Assembly: GCA_021107335.1 (NCBI GenBank) | Contig: JAIOSZ010000258.1 | Location: 1-5,584 of the forward strand | Length of the DNA: 5,584 nt | Direction of reading: 5' to 3' | Source of the DNA: Desulfuromonadaceae bacterium | GTDB taxonomy: Bacteria > Desulfobacterota > Desulfuromonadia > Desulfuromonadales > Syntrophotaleaceae | Shown: one piece after another, positions 5,147-5,584 of the stretch | Numbering within the stretch: the stretch's first letter is position 1 | How the letters are laid out: each line of letters starts with the position of its first letter | Notes under the pieces: generated by a model | Told to the model about the DNA's origin: nothing | The model's input: only the letters and a program-made list of their open reading frames with translations | Databases searched by the model: none | Made by a program: the position numbers and the translations under genes

Positions 5147-5584
5147 CTCGCATTGCAGGGTTCGCAAGAATCTCAGATCTTAACCACATCTGACCCATAG
5201 AATAATCTGGTCCAATATGTTGGACACTTTCTTCCTTCTGAGAGTTGCAGGCTAGACTCCTGGTGGCAATTCGGCAGTCAATATCAACATTACCAACCCA
5301 GACCCATCTGCCAAGCCCAAACTCAACAATTAAAACAGAAAAGGCCACCTCCAAAAATGAAGATGACTTCCCTAACTGTCATCGCCGTGAAAAAGCGGTG
5401 TTCTGGATCAGGCTAGACGATAAGGTCTAAATGGTGCGCTGCACTGGGAAGGTCCGAAGGACTTGAAGAGAGTTTTTTCCTGCCGGAACTTTCTGTTTTT
5501 TACTGCAGCAATGCGTAAGGCCCGTCGCTTACAGCCCAAGCCTTTCTTCAATAATATGGAATCTAACCGTTCACCAGTTTTTCC
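5147..5584. other. No convincing gene; possible remnant DNA
   Basis: Reading both strands I find no frame with a family signature, a good ribosome binding site and typical codon use. A minus-strand frame is open from the window edge to a stop at 5408-5410 (58 residues, rich in Lys and Arg, ending PYRLA). It could be the end of a gene entering from the right but matches nothing I recognise. A 73-residue minus frame at 5133-5354 has only a TTG start with no ribosome site and runs through the hairpin region. An inverted repeat GTCCAA-TATG-TTGGAC (5210-5225) followed by ACTTT loosely resembles ends of IS3-type elements. Copy 2 of the short repeat lies at 5155-5180. Confidence 0.4.
5155..5180 (+). 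repeat. Diverged short repeat, copy 2
   Basis: GCAGGG followed by AGAATCT and GATCT blocks, about 21 of 26 positions shared with 3987-4013. Here the surrounding stem and T-run that make copy 1 a terminator are absent. It lies directly beside the hairpin at 5115-5146. Confidence 0.35.

Noticed and set aside
5133..5354. 73-residue minus-strand frame in the right flank
   Set aside because: TTG start without a ribosome binding site, runs into the terminator-like hairpin, and resembles no family I know.
1..5584. CRISPR array, tRNA or rRNA
   Set aside because: No regular repeat-spacer pattern and no tRNA- or rRNA-like stretch was seen on either strand.

Overview
The window looks like a chromosomal stretch of an anaerobic, iron-sulfur-rich bacterium, most likely a Desulfuromonadales-type deltaproteobacterium (Desulfuromonas, Pelobacter or Geobacter relatives). 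The basis is tandem MinD-type ATPases carrying inserted ferredoxin motifs, several NifX/NifB-type small proteins, and the style of the carbinolamine dehydratase and DUF4405 proteins. This placement is an inference from protein resemblance. Every gene I can support lies on the minus strand, so gene order runs from high to low coordinates.

Right part (about 4960-5584): no convincing gene. It holds a terminator-like hairpin (5115-5146), a diverged short repeat and an inverted repeat. The left end of this part holds a strong-looking sigma70 promoter with a 20-bp near-palindrome lying between the -35 and -10 boxes. It drives a 278-residue DUF4405 membrane protein (4123-4959) with three predicted N-terminal helices and a duplicated cytoplasmic module.

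Middle part (3436-4122): a non-coding gap with an orphan plus-strand terminator and a candidate promoter, then a 112-residue pterin-4a-carbinolamine dehydratase (3511-3849) followed by its own hairpin terminator (3439-3464).

Left part (1-3343): an operon for metal-cluster proteins. It opens with a promoter and a decayed NifX-family gene (2926-3308, three in-frame stops). Then come an intact ORP/NifX-like protein (119 aa, no cysteine), two 4Fe-4S MinD-family ATPases joined by an ATGA overlap (295 and 301 aa), a second NifX-type protein ending in GENPCDH (112 aa, TTG start), and a PaaI-type hotdog thioesterase cut by the window edge. The combination of paired Fe-S MinD ATPases with NifX-fold proteins resembles the orange-protein (ORP) system of Desulfovibrio. 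The likely theme is ATP-dependent assembly or delivery of a metal-sulfur cluster to the NifX-fold carriers, but substrate and client are not determined by the sequence.
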